64,000 nucleotides of DNA from Odontesthes bonariensis (lineage: Eukaryota > Chordata > Actinopteri > Atheriniformes > Atherinopsidae), in the NCBI RefSeq assembly GCF_027942865.1, contig NC_134525.1, forward strand, positions 22,505,657 through 22,569,656, in the 5' to 3' direction. Made by a program: the position numbers and the translations under genes. The notes under the pieces were generated by a model. The model searched no databases and was not told the origin of the DNA. It saw only the letters and a list, made by a program, of their open reading frames with translations. How positions within the stretch are numbered: the first letter of the stretch is position 1; each line of letters opens with the position of its first letter. Positions 1-12,500 of this stretch are shown here, piece after piece.

Positions 1-955
1 GGATTTTTCCAAAATTGAGAAGCTGGTTATGTCAGACACCTAACCTGCGCCGGAGCGGGTTAGGCTTTGAGATAAGCGATTAAGACATGTAACACACAAA
101 AGTGCTGCTTCCCTCAGTCCACATCAGTCTGGGGACAATAAGTCTCTGAATGACTCCCTGAAAGTCAAAAACCAACTACACGTTTTTTTATTGATTAAAA
201 TCATCTTTGACCTATAAATGATCTACTAGCCATTGCCTCTCAAAGTAAATGTTCATCAAAACATGTCTGTACTTTTAAGAGGCTTTAAAACTAAAATCAT
301 AATCACTGGACAATTAAAACCTTCATTATATAATTTTAGAGACTGCAGTAAAAAATTAACTTCCACATTTACAGTAATTTCCGATTGACTGCTTTTCATT
401 GCTTTTCTGCCTTCCTAACAGAGTGATATGACCCCGAAGTATCGGAGTAGCACCCGAGATAAGAGCTGTTTGATATCTCCAAATGATAAGGAAAGGAGCT
501 CCAATGCGTCCTTAATTATCTTCTTTAGCAGAGGATACACCGGGACATCCTATATGAGATAAAGGGGATCATTCTGTCCCACTATTCCTTGCAGCCGCAT
601 GTTTTATAGCGACTTTAGATTTTCATTCAGTCGCACTAACTGTAATGGTGCAATAGTAAAGTAATATTATATATAATCTCTAATATATCATATAACATTT
701 GTGTAAGAATGTGATTAGACTGCAATAGACAAAGTATCTATCGCGATATTTGTAGAATATTTATTGAACATCGTTCTACATAGCAGTTTCAGTGCTGCAG
801 ACTCACATTACAGCTTAGGGTCCCTTATCCTAACACCTTTCCTTAACACCATGATGTTTTCCATAAAAGTCAAGGAAAAGAGCTTAGGAAAAGACAACAA
901 GAGGTCATTTTTTGGACTATCGGCCAGAACAACAATCATACATCATCAGATCTGA
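1..955. other. Probable phc3 intron, nothing recognised
   Basis: AT-rich sequence without exon-like or repeat-end signals that I can name. It is assigned to phc3 only because the first visible phc3 exon begins in mid-protein at 3505. Confidence 0.4.
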
Positions 956-1640
956 GGTCCGTTTCACGAAGCAGGTTTAGTGAAAACTCTGAGTTGATTA
1001 AAGCTGCGGTCGGCAACTTTTTTTTAGTCATATTAGCTTGAACTGTCATGGGATTCTGGAAGTAGAATATTAAAAAGGCTGTTTAGGAAAAATAACTAAA
1101 TCTGTAGCTCCCTCTGAAGCCTGTAATCATGCTTCCGAGCGCTCCCGGCTGTTTTTAACCAATCAAGTTAGGGTGGAGGAATCCTACCTGTCATCACAGC
1201 TTGTGCACACACTGCTGAGCGTGAGTCTGCCCCAGCTTGTGTGCGCTCACACTGGTGTGAACTCACGTGCACAACCTCGTCCACAGAGGGGGAGGGGTTT
1301 GGGGGGCGATTCGGAGCTTGTTAGAGGTTGGGGGAGGGACCTGAAAGTTGTATCAGTTCGAATTTTCCAACTTTAGACTCGCAATTTTGAAAACCTGCCG
1401 ACTGCAGCTTTAACCTAGCCTGGCTGGCTTTAACCCTGAAATGAGGGAAACTCTGAGTTTTCCGTTTCACAAAGGGAGGTAACTCAACCCCGAGAAAGAG
1501 GGGTAACTCTAGCCTGTTTCACAAAGAGAGGTAACTTAACCTCTCGGTCAGTTACTGTAGTAACAGACTCTCTGAACCTAACCTGCTCGGGACCAGGTTT
1601 TACTCAAGAAACCTCAAGTTTAGCCTGATTAACATAGACT
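956..1640. repeat. Older Harbinger-like MITE fragment carrying a nested insertion
   Basis: GGTCCGTTTCACGAAGCAGG at the left, and repeated CCGTTTCACAAAGGGAGGTA and CTGTTTCACAAAGAGAGGTA units at 1460-1560, are typical of fish MITEs with sub-terminal repeats. No matching right terminus is found, so the right side is lost. The boundary near 1640 is approximate. Confidence 0.5.
1002..1409. mobile_element. TTAA-flanked MITE, 408 bp
   Basis: The left end AGCTGCGGTCGGCAACTTTT and the right end in reverse complement AGCTGCAGTCGGCAGGTTTT form inverted termini. TTAA lies at 998-1001 and 1410-1413. The interior is non-coding. It interrupts an older MITE whose sequence (GTTTCACGAAGCAGG ... ACTCTGAGTT) resumes to its right. 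Confidence 0.75.
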
Positions 1641-1726
1641 TTCAAATCTCTTCGAGATTCTGGTCTGACCAAGACCATAACGAATACGATTCGAAATGGC
1701 CTGGTCAACCCGCCTCCCTCGGGTTG

Positions 1727-2294
1727 CTACTGGTTGTGGCCAGAAAAGGCTGTGCCTAAGCTTAAGCCAATCACACCACTCTTTCCTCTGACGTATGATT
1801 TAGCTACCAGCGGGGCTAACTGGTAGATTAAACTCTTACCAAAGCCAGTAGGGAGCAAGGCGAAAACGTCTTTCCTGTCAAGAAATGATTCAAGGGCTGT
1901 TCTTTGCTCGATTTTTAACGAGAATCTCCCGTCAAACACTTTCATTACAGCATCTACAGCAGTGTCAAAAGCTTGACGCTGCTCCATGTTGATATTGAAT
2001 GAAGCGCTTCCGTGTACAATCCATGGGTTGAGTGGCAGTTCAACCACGTCGCTACCTTGAACACGCCTCTACCCTGGGCCGTTGCCGCTGCTCAAAGTTG
2101 ATTGCTTCCCGAAAAAGTGGGTGGAGTTCCCATTTTTTCGGGAACTCGAATCCACCTGAATGAGCAGTTTGCCTGAGTAAGTGTAGCAGAGCCGAAGGTG
2201 TTGCGTCACTGCGAGGGCGGAGCCTGGGTACCTCAAGTTTCTCTCTGTCTCCGCCCTCTTTCAGCCACACACGCCATTTGATTTCCTCATTCAT
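1727..2294 (-). pseudogene. RecQ/DEAD-type helicase N-terminal fragment, frame-broken
   Basis: Minus 2047-1800 encodes EQRTALESFLDRKDVFALLP followed by TGFGKSLIYQLAPLVAK, which contains Walker A (motif I) and the preceding RecQ-type motif. After LAPLVAK the sequence becomes unrelated and stops, so motifs Ia to VI are absent. Minus 2294-2052 is an adjacent ORF in another frame (MNEEIKWRVWLKEGGDREKL) that may be its broken upstream part. Many fish genomes carry repeated copies of such helicase fragments. It lies inside what is probably a phc3 intron and is not a working gene. Confidence 0.6.
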
Positions 2295-2545
2295 TCAGTC
2301 AGCAGAGCGAGTTCTTCTACTTCTAGAAGTCCATTAGGTACAGTAGGAGGCGACTTTTTTCACGAACATGTCCTTTTGACAACGATCCCGTGGATGAAGG
2401 TGCAGCATTACTGCGCAGAGAATTAAATATTCGTCGACATATTCGTAGACAATTATCTTTTTGAGCGGCACCATCAGAATTTTGTTGGGACAAAAGAAAA
2501 AAAAGACAAATAAATATTTGTATGAATAGGCTTAAAAAAGATATA

Positions 2546-2580
<35 letters not shown>

Positions 2581-3504
2581 GTATATAGGCCTATTATATT
2601 TTATAAAGACACTTGTCTCTTGGGGGGTGGACTCCCTCCAGGGACTCCCTCAGCCACTGGCCTTCCGTTAGAGGTGGTGGTGCTGGGCACCACCCGTTTT
2701 ACGGGCATCTGCCTTCTTTCTGTTGGCTCAGTAGAAGTCTGTGTTAGTTTAAATAGGCTTAATTATTTAACAGAACATGATATAGATGAGAAGACATTTA
2801 CGTGTGTGAAAACAGCATTATGTTGGGGATAAAATAACTGCACAGTCAAATAGCCACTTAATATTTACTTTACAGTGTAAAACATGATCAAAATGAGGAA
2901 CCTCCATGCCGAGGTCTCACCTGTTTGAACAATGTTTTTATATTTCATCTTAAACTGCTGCCAAGTGCGCTTCTCCCCCGCGGGATTCCACCTAAATGAA
3001 ATAAATGAATGGGTTACCATTCAAGCAGTTTTCCCTGTAATATTATTGTGATTGCAAAGGACTACATTTAAACTTACACTTTTGCTGCTGCAACGGTGTT
3101 GCACTTATTTCTAAAACGTATTGAAACTCGCCGTATGAGCGCATTAAGATTTCCAATTCGGGGTTGGTGAAAAACGTAGCCCCTCCTCTTCCCCGTTGAA
3201 ATATAGAAAGCCGGTAACATCAGAGAATAACCACAAGGGAGTGCCGCACCTCATTTGTAAATAAAACCATAAAGCATACAAGCACATACAAAATGTACAT
3301 AGCTATAACTCTGTCCAAGTCATCGCTCCACATGGTAACAACTTGATGCTAGTTAAATTGTTTGTTGATCGTCAAATGGAAATATCTCAAAGTTGATTAA
3401 AGATTCCAAAGCACACTCCCGCTTGCACCCCCGCTCGCCTCCGTTTATCTCCTCCTTCACTTATTTTCTCCTTCTCTGTCCTGTTTTTCCTGATCTCCTT
3501 GCAG
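2295..3504. other. Probable phc3 intron with AT microsatellite
   Basis: It contains an AT/TA dinucleotide tract at about 2540-2585 and otherwise no recognisable exon or repeat. It ends with the acceptor CTCCTTGCAG before exon 3505. Confidence 0.5.
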
Positions 3505-6500
3505 CTGATTCTTACGTCTGCTATGCGACCTGCACTGTCATCCTCTTCCTCCTTCGCCCCTTCCTCTAACCCCGCCTCCGCTCAGGTGAGCACCCATGCA
3601 CATACACCTTGTCCTTTTGCCGGCATGTTTTTTGCTAAACCCCGTTTTTCGTCGACATGTTCACATTACAGAGATTAATGATGAGGCTGTAAATGGTGAC
3701 TTCTTGTTGGTGAAAATCCTGACCTATCAGGTGCCTCGCTCAGATCACTATAACTGCAAACAACTACTGCGAACTATAGATATCCTTATCAGTTGAACTG
3801 TAACACAAAGTTCTTTATTCTGCTCCATCTGCTCTTTTTCAGTTAAGTTAAACTGTGTATTTTCACCTAATTATCCATTAACATTACAAAGTGGTGTACT
3901 TTAAGCCTCAACACTCTTTCCCTAAACTTAATCAAGTGGCTTCAGTGTCTGAACGTAACCAAACAAAGAGTAAAACCTGAGGGGTGTACCATAAACCAGT
4001 TTGTTCGCTGCACGACAAAACCTCCACCTCCTCTCAGAGGTAACGTGCACGGCGACAGCAATACTCCCATCACCTGACACACCTGATTTGTTAGAGGGGC
4101 AGGATATTTGAATGGAGAGGAAAGAAGAATTTAAATATTATTTCAGCACAAAGAACAGAAACCTGTCTGAATAAGTACGCTCTGAAACTTTTACATTCTT
4201 AAGAAGTGCGTGTAGTACTGTCCCAAAATAACGTGGAAATCATTTCAATCTCAGACTAAATCAAAGTCAAGATATTTTTATTTCCCTAATATTTTGTGAT
4301 ATAAAGACTCATTTTCTAATTGGATCCAGCATCAGCAGTATAGAGGTAGAGCCCCGCAGCGTACGGTAACATGATGCACAGGCTGCATATATAACATATT
4401 CCCTCAGCTGAAAGTTATTGCTGTTGCTATCCAGGTCGTTTGTGCTTTTATAAATTCTCCAAAATGACATCTGCAGAGATTTATGCCGAGGCCTTGAATT
4501 GATGCTCGTGCTCTGAGGCCAAAAGTCACCGTGTGCCAAGGTCAAAGATGCCAGGGTGCTTGGACAAAACGGCAGTTCTGCTTTGGCCCTGTTTACACCG
4601 GCTACAAATGTGTCCTGGTTGATCCAGCCACAGGTAGAAGGTGCTTAATAAAGGTGTAAGTTCACTCAGAGCACATCAAGAATGCATTAAGAACACAATA
4701 AGCACATTAGGTCATTGTATGCTGCTCAGTTTCTTGTGTATTTTTACACAGAATCGATTCAATTCTTATCTTATTTTTAGCAGATTTATTGTAGGAGAAA
4801 ACTGTCTAAAATGTGGTCGTTTTATGGGGTTTTCTTTCATATCCTTTCATTTCACATATTATTCTGTATAACTGTTGCTACGTTGTGAGAGGGTTTCAGT
4901 AAAAAGACCTGAGCATTTATTTTTCTTCCTCTGCAGCTCCAGAGTCTCACCTTGAGGCCTCCTCGCCCTGGGGCCCTCACCATCCCCCCTTCGCTTCGGC
5001 TGAAGCCCCCCTCCTCAACCCCACCGCCCCTCTCTCGCTCTCACACCCCCATCTTCCCCCCCCTAAGGCTGCGACCGCAGCCCAGCAACACGGCAACAGA
5101 GGGCCCAACCACACCCAGCCGACACCTCCCCGTCCCTCCACCAAGTAGGTCCCAACTGGATGATCAATCCTGAATCCTGAACACAACCATCACACTGTGT
5201 TCTTTTACCAAAAAAACAAGGCATTATATGGACCAATAGCCAAACTCAAGGCTTCCAAACATGCTTCTTATAGCTAAACAAGAAAGATGGCTCAAAAACA
5301 GAGAAAAAGACAAAAGACACAATTAAGTCTTGAAACCATACTTGTCTGTAATATAATTCATAATAATAATCATATAGTATGTAATGCTGGAGAAATCCGA
5401 ATAAATACCAACAGATCTGACCTTCTCCAGAATTTTGAGATAAAATTCGTAAAGTTAAACACCACAACTCTTAGTTTTGATCAGCTGAATATTTCAGGGT
5501 TTTGAGAAGCCATTTAAAGGAAAATTACCTGTTAGGTTAGCATGTTGTGTATAGTCTGCCACTTCAGTTCTTTGAATGAGCAAAGACAGAAAAAACCTCA
5601 TAAGCAAAACAAGAATGAAGCAACAACTGAGCTTCAAGAGAAAGACGAGAAGCCTTCTGCCAACACCTCGAATCAACAGATTCTCTAAGGAGCAGCCGGC
5701 GATGCCTCGGTTGCATCAGTGCTGGTCTCAGAGCAGCTGGGGCTTGAATCATCACAACACGCACGAGCATCGCTCCAGAAAGACAACGCCGAGAAACAGT
5801 CGATTAGTTGATCAACAAGAAAATTTGAACACTTGTTTTCATTCTTTTGATTCAAGTTTTGCGCTTTAGAAAACATTTATAGACAAACAACTTATCTGAT
5901 AAAACAGAAATTAAATTTGGACCAAATATCAAAAGCTGCAATGTTTAACTGTTTCCACAACGTTGGGATCTGGTGAAAATGTAAATTAAGAACAAAAATC
6001 CCGTAATTTGAGAATCATTCAAACCACATTTCTAATTTTAGTACACATTTAGGATACCAGATGGTTAAACTTAGCAGTTGTATACTTTTCATTCCAATTT
6101 TGTCCTAGCAACATGGCATAGTGACACAGACGTGGATGGAAGACTTTAAATTCAGGTTTCCAGCTCAGATAAACAGGCATAGACACCCTGTATGTACTAG
6201 ATGTACACTAAGGGTTCATAAATTAGTTTTACACTATCAGTGGTGGAAAATAAGTATTGACAACCCCTGGTCACAAAACTGAAACCTGATGTTTTCATTT
6301 TGTTTCTCCACTCCTTAATGTTTTACCTTCATCCTCTCCTCCCACAGCTCTCTACTCTCCAGTTCGAGCCGTCCCTCTGAGACCCAGGCTTCATTCTCCC
6401 AATGGTCACAGAGCGGCGTCACTTTGTCAGTCCTCTTCCCTTCAACCGATCGCAGCTGCTCCGTCCAGTCAGGTCTTCCCCACAAGTAAAACACCGGCTG

Positions 6501-9500
6501 GGCTGAAAACGACACTGGGACCAAGCCAGCCCCATCAAGATCCGTTATCTGTCCCCAACCACTTTGAGCACTCACCGTCTGCAGCGAGGCAGCTTCAAAT
6601 CATCGCCCTCTCTTCAGGTCGGCAGCCGCAGTCGGGCACGTACGCCCCCGCTGTGATGCAGTCCACACCTCCGGTTGTAGAGTCACTTGTGAAAGGTGAA
6701 GACGAGCTTCCTCTTCCTCTCAATCCCTCGCTGCCAAAAATCACCTCTCCGTTGCCCTCACCTCCATCTCTCCTGAGTCCAGCCTCTCCTTCGAGTCAGG
6801 CCAGCTCTCAAACACAAACTCTGACCCAAACAGGAGAAGGAAAGGACAGTGACGAGCAGGGAGACAAGAGCAAAGTGAAGCCAGAAATCAGAGATGAGCG
6901 GCAGGTGGACAAAGCTGACCAAAGACAGAATGTGAAAGAAGAGAAGCCGGCCGAGAGGGAAATCAGTCAGGAGCAGGAACCTGAGACAGAAAAACAGGAA
7001 GATCAAATGGAAATGATGGAGGAAGGCGAGAGTGACAAAAAGAGGAGAGAGGAGGGTGAGGAGAGGAAGATGGAGGAGGACACGGAGGAAGGAGAGACTC
7101 CCATGGATCAGTCTGATCCCGTTAAAGACTCCAGTTTGGAATTAAAACCCAACTTGGGTCTAATTGCAGCTCCAGCTCAGGCTCAAACACCAGCTCCAGT
7201 AGCAGAGGTCTCTGTCCAGAGTCAGAGGCTGCCAGAACCGACCCGAGACCCACAGCCTGTCAGCCAGGACGACTTCTGCGAGAACATGTCGACTCAGTCT
7301 GACAATCAGTCAGGTACCTGCGCGCACACATCTGTAGAGCCGACTGAAGGCGAACACACTGTTTATCACCACACACGTTTTTATATCACCGTCCTTCCTC
7401 TCAGACAGTCACTGATCTGAGTCTGCAAACTATCTGGCATCATTACTGAGAACTCTCTGTGCCAAAAACATCCCAGTTATTCCGTCACTTTTAATCTTTT
7501 TTGTGCAAATATTTGTGTCAAGGAAGGCAGAGAAGCGCAGCTCCACTGCGGCACATTTGTAGTGTCGCAACCTGAGATTCAGGGTCCCCCAGTGGGCACG
7601 CATCCTCTTCAACAGCAAGCAGTTTGGATTATCATGAAATCTGCAGCAAAAGAACACTGCAGGAGGAAAACTGAGGCTGACTGCTGTCTCAAAACTGGTT
7701 TTAGTAAAACAAAAGTAAAGAAACACAGAGGTTAAAATGCAGAGGGACCCCTGAGCTGAGATGACAGATGTTTGACTCTATTCAGAGCTATAGTGAGGTT
7801 CAACACTGATGTCGGTGATCTGTTAGTGTCAGTTCATCCCAAAGGTCTGAAACCGACCAAAGCTGTAAAGTTCATCTTCACCAAACTTAGAAAGCATTGT
7901 TTTTTTTTAGCTTGAAACTAATTTTACAAATAGATTTTTAGACTTAGACTTAAATTGAATTATAAGCTTGTCTTATGGTATTATGTTTAAAGCATAAAAT
8001 TCGGGCACTGAAATGCTTTGTGATTTCCCATAGTTCTCCAGGCTTCTTGAAGGACATCCCAAAGCTCTTCTTTGGATGTGGGCTGCCTTTTGTTCCGTTC
8101 TCTGTCAACATGATCCCACACTGCTTCAGTAATGTTAAGGTCCGGGCTCTGGGGAGGATTCATCCCTCCATCAGACCTGCTGCCACTGATTTTCAGTCCA
8201 CTTCTTGTGTCATTTGGCACAGCTCAGCCTTTTCTCCCTGTTTCCCTTCCTTAAGAACGGCTTCTTGACAGCCACTCTTCCATGGAGCCCATTTCTGATG
8301 AGGCTTGGGCCAACAGCAGATGGATCAGCTGAAGGTCCAGATGCATCTCTCAGCTCCTGTGTCAGGTCTTTGCTGGATTTTTTCCTCTTTTTTAAGGACA
8401 TCACGTTCAGATCCTGTTCATCTGCTGTAGATAGTTCTTTAGACCTGACACTTCTTCTTTTGTCCTCCACTTGTCCAGTTTCCTCAAATGTTTTAAGGAC
8501 AGACTGCACACCATGCTGAGATATGCCAAGTTTTCAGCTAATAGCTCTTTGGGAATCACCTTGTTGCTGCAAAAATACTATTTTCTGTCTGTCAAACTGT
8601 TTTATCTTTGCTGTTTTTCATAGATGAAACTAAAGAAATGGGAACAAATGATGTGTCTTTGTGACAGGCTGCTGGTAACAAAGTGCCTAAAGATACAATT
8701 TAAAAGTGGTTCTTTGCTAAGTTGTCTGTTATGTGTCGACACAACACTGGTTCATCCCTTGAGTTAGGAGCCTTTTTTACGTTTGAATGATTCATAGGTC
8801 AGAGTTAAGTAAAAGATATTCTACTGAAAATGGTCAGGTACAAGGACTGGAATGAAAATGAGTGAAAAAGCAGCCAATGTCCAAAGAAAAACTTTGAAAG
8901 ACCTTCAGAAAGCCTGGAGAACTATTGCTCAAGATCACTTTAAAATATTAACAGAAAGTCTGGCTGGATCAGGAGTTTTGTACTGTACTGTATCTTAAGT
9001 CTTTTTTTTTAGCCCACATTTCTCTTCTACGCTTTTAATTGGTCATTCCTTTTGAATTGCTAATAAACACTTGAGCAAAGTTAAACAATTCACAAACTAA
9101 TTATTACAAGTTTATATTTAATCAAGTTAGTTGGATTTATTTTAACACCTGACTTTCATTTGAACTTCAAAACTGAGCTCAGACTTTTAAGTGTCAGATA
9201 AGACCTGCCCGACATAATCTCAAAGCAATACTCGATCATGTGATGAGTTACTGTTTGATCATTCAGAGTCTTTTAAGTGGAGCTCTACCACACCTGCAGA
9301 TAGAAACGTGTTAATACTAACAGCATATTCATCAATTTCTCTTTTTGCTCCACCCAGCGTTGTCCAGCCTGTCCTCCCAGTCTCCACCTTCCTCTCCCTT
9401 CATCACCCCCTCGGCAGAAAATCCTCTTCCCCTCCTCCCGGCTCAGACCTCCCATCCGACTGACCTCAGCCTGTCGCAGCACGAGGTGGAGAAAGTCGAC

Positions 9501-12500
9501 AAAACACCGTGCGACTTGCCGGACGCGGCTGAAACTGAGATGGAGCCCGTCGGCCAGTCAGAGGATGAGTCTGACAGCTTCAGCCAATCACTGAGCAGCG
9601 CCTGGGAGCCAAAGGCGTGGCCTGAAGGACGACAGGTTCTGACCCACCTGGTGGAAGGATTTGTCATCCAGGAGGGGCTCCAACCATTTCCTGTAAGGAC
9701 ACATTTGTTTTGTATCACACAAACAGGGAAAAGCCTAATGTCACTAATTTTGGTTAGAGATGTTTTTAAAAGTTTGAAGTCAGAACGAACAGAAACCCAG
9801 AGATGATCAAATTATTGACGATCCATTTACAAAAGCGTAATTTAAATAGTTTTCTGTCCTCAGAAAAGGTTTAACACGTGTTTTCTTTTTAAGTTTCTTA
9901 ATTTTTGGTTGTGAAAGCATTTTTTTGCCGAGAAGAAATCGTTTATCTTGTCCCGGTGAAATCTTTTTTTCTTGTTTTTTCTTGATTTTGTTTTGCCAGA
10001 TGATCAGATTTTTCCTCAACAGATAAATGATAAGATACATTTTTTGTCTGGTGTTTTTTTTTTGTTTTTTTTTACCTGATGAAGCCTTTACATTTTCCCT
10101 CCAGTGTCTCTTCATCTCCAGGTGGTTAGATTTTCGACGACTTCAGTTTTTCATTCACAAGTGATAAATCCGCACTTGAATGAAGAATTTATTTTAGGTG
10201 ATTTTCTTTCCTTCATTTGAGAAAGAAAAAATATTTCATTTATTTGCAATTTTCACCACTTCATTGTTTTTTATAAAGAGATAATTATAATATCGTCATT
10301 ACAAATTTGTCATAAAGTCCTAAATTTGAGCCTCTCAGGGCTTCCGTAGATTCAAAAGATTTTGAAGCTCATTAAATTTTATTGAGAGCGAGCTAAAGGA
10401 ACAGTTTGTAAAAACAAGTAAAAACACAACATGTATGACGATTTGTCTTTGAATCCATGCAGAACAAGGCTTTGTTTCTCTTGAGCAGCTGTCAGTTTTT
10501 CACTGTCACAGCCGCACATCGCTGCAGCGTACTGACTCACCTGTGATGTCGTGCAGGTGAATCGCTCCTCCCTGTTGGTTCCAGAGCAGGTGACCACACC
10601 GCAGGAAGTGAACGGGACCAATGGGAAAGCAGCGCTGCCTGTGACGGACTCGAAGAAACAACCTGAGCTCTCGACGGATTCAGAGGAAGAAGAGGGAAGA
10701 GACGCAGACGACAAAGAGAGTAGTAAGGCTTTTATTTGCTCTTCAGGTCTTAGTATGTGAAATTATCGTTAATCAGCACAACGTGTGTCTTTGGTATTTG
10801 TTTAAAACTGAGATCACAGGTGTTAAACTCAGCAGGAAATTTTTAGTGAAGAACCCTCATACAAAGCAGCATCAAAGTAGGATCATGTGGAAAAAAGCAT
10901 AACATTTCAAACATCTGTTTGAAACCATTTGAGATGTCAGTTCATTTCAAGTCTAAAACTTTGATTCTCAATCATAAATGTTTTTATTCTTCTGAATCCT
11001 AAATAACAGCTACAAAGGGACAATAAAAACTTCCTGCATTCAACACGAGGCATACATCATCAAGCCTAACGACAAAGACATCAACACAGTAATAAAGAGA
11101 TGCTTTGAATATTTAAAAAAATGACAAAACACCATAGTTTGCTCTAAAAGCAGAATCCATGAACCCAACCCCTTAAATAGGGATTCATCTTTTCTCTGTA
11201 GTAACATCCATAAATAGACTGAAAGCAGAAACCACAATGTAAAGTGTGTTTTAACCATTCAATCATTCATTTTGCTGTTAAAAACTCAGCAGACCTGAAG
11301 TTTTGAGCTGATCAGTGGGTAACGGAGTGATTGTTTGAGTCAGGCTCCTTTTCCTTGAGAATGTCAATTCAGTTCAGTTCAATGCATTCATTGCACAGCA
11401 GTACAACAAAACTATGTGATCTCTGTGGCTATACACATAAAAACAATAAAACATAGCCAGCAACAATGACACAATTAAATAAACTAAGATAGGATATGAA
11501 AACTAAAATCTATAAAAGATCAGATTGAGGAGCACACAGAATATGCCCTATTGAATATCGGATGGGTTAATTCTTTTAACAGCACTTGAGTAAGTAGTGC
11601 GAGTTCTCATAGATATGCATCGTCTTCACAGAGTAGCAGTGTGAAGTATTGGTTTCTTGGGTGAGAAGAGTTCTGATAATGTTTGTGGCCCTACAGAGAC
11701 GGCATTAACGTGGCAGGAAATTGGTATTTTGTGACTTTTGTACGGTGGCCCTGTATTGCCAAACTGAGCAGAGGCGAAAACCCAACACAAAACAACGATT
11801 TTGAACATTTTGTGGGCAAAGCAATGAATCCTGTTAAAAAATGGATAATTTTATCTTCAAAATAGTATTTTTATTATCTCAATAGACAATGAAATAGACA
11901 GTTAACCACTTTACAGTGCAATGTCTTTTTTCATGGATTAACAATGATTCTTAAAATTGATTTCTCTGTTTTTTCCCTAAGTTTATGAATTCAATTGCTC
12001 ATTTTCAACTGTTGTCTCTCAGCATTTAAAAACATAAAACAGGTGCACAGCACAGACAGTAAATGTAAAACAAGAAGACATTTGATGCAGGCAGTTAAAG
12101 CATGACAGTTTAAAGGCTAATTGAAAATGAGAGGATACAATCTGCCGTGTACACAGCCACTCATTATGAGTTTGCTTTTTTTTTTTTTACAATATCTTTA
12201 TTGAATTTTCTTTGTAAAAAAAGACATACAAGAACAAAAAAACAACGGACAAGAGTGTAAAATAATGCAGAAGTGTACCAACTACATCGTCAGGTCCAAT
12301 TTTCATTATGAGTTTGCTTTTTAAGATTACACACAAGTCATATTAAGAATATTGCAGGTTTAAATAAGTTTTATTAGGAAAGGTAACTGTCAGGGAAGTG
12401 TTTGTGTTTTATTATCCAGGACTGTGCAGCTCCGCTCTGTGCATCTTCAGATTATAAAGTGATAAGTTCTGCAGCTCTCAGATGATGCACAGCTGACCGT

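Noticed and set aside
5576-5869. Plus-strand ORF of 97 codons
   Set aside because: It lies in the phc3 intron between exons 4937-5144 and 6348-7313; no family features, and splice phases already join those exons.
6758-7006. Minus-strand ORF of 82 codons
   Set aside because: It is antisense to the acidic phc3 exon; the Phe/Leu runs come from reversed Lys/Glu codons.
9807-10115. Minus-strand Lys-rich ORF
   Set aside because: Produced by T-rich intron sequence; no known domain.
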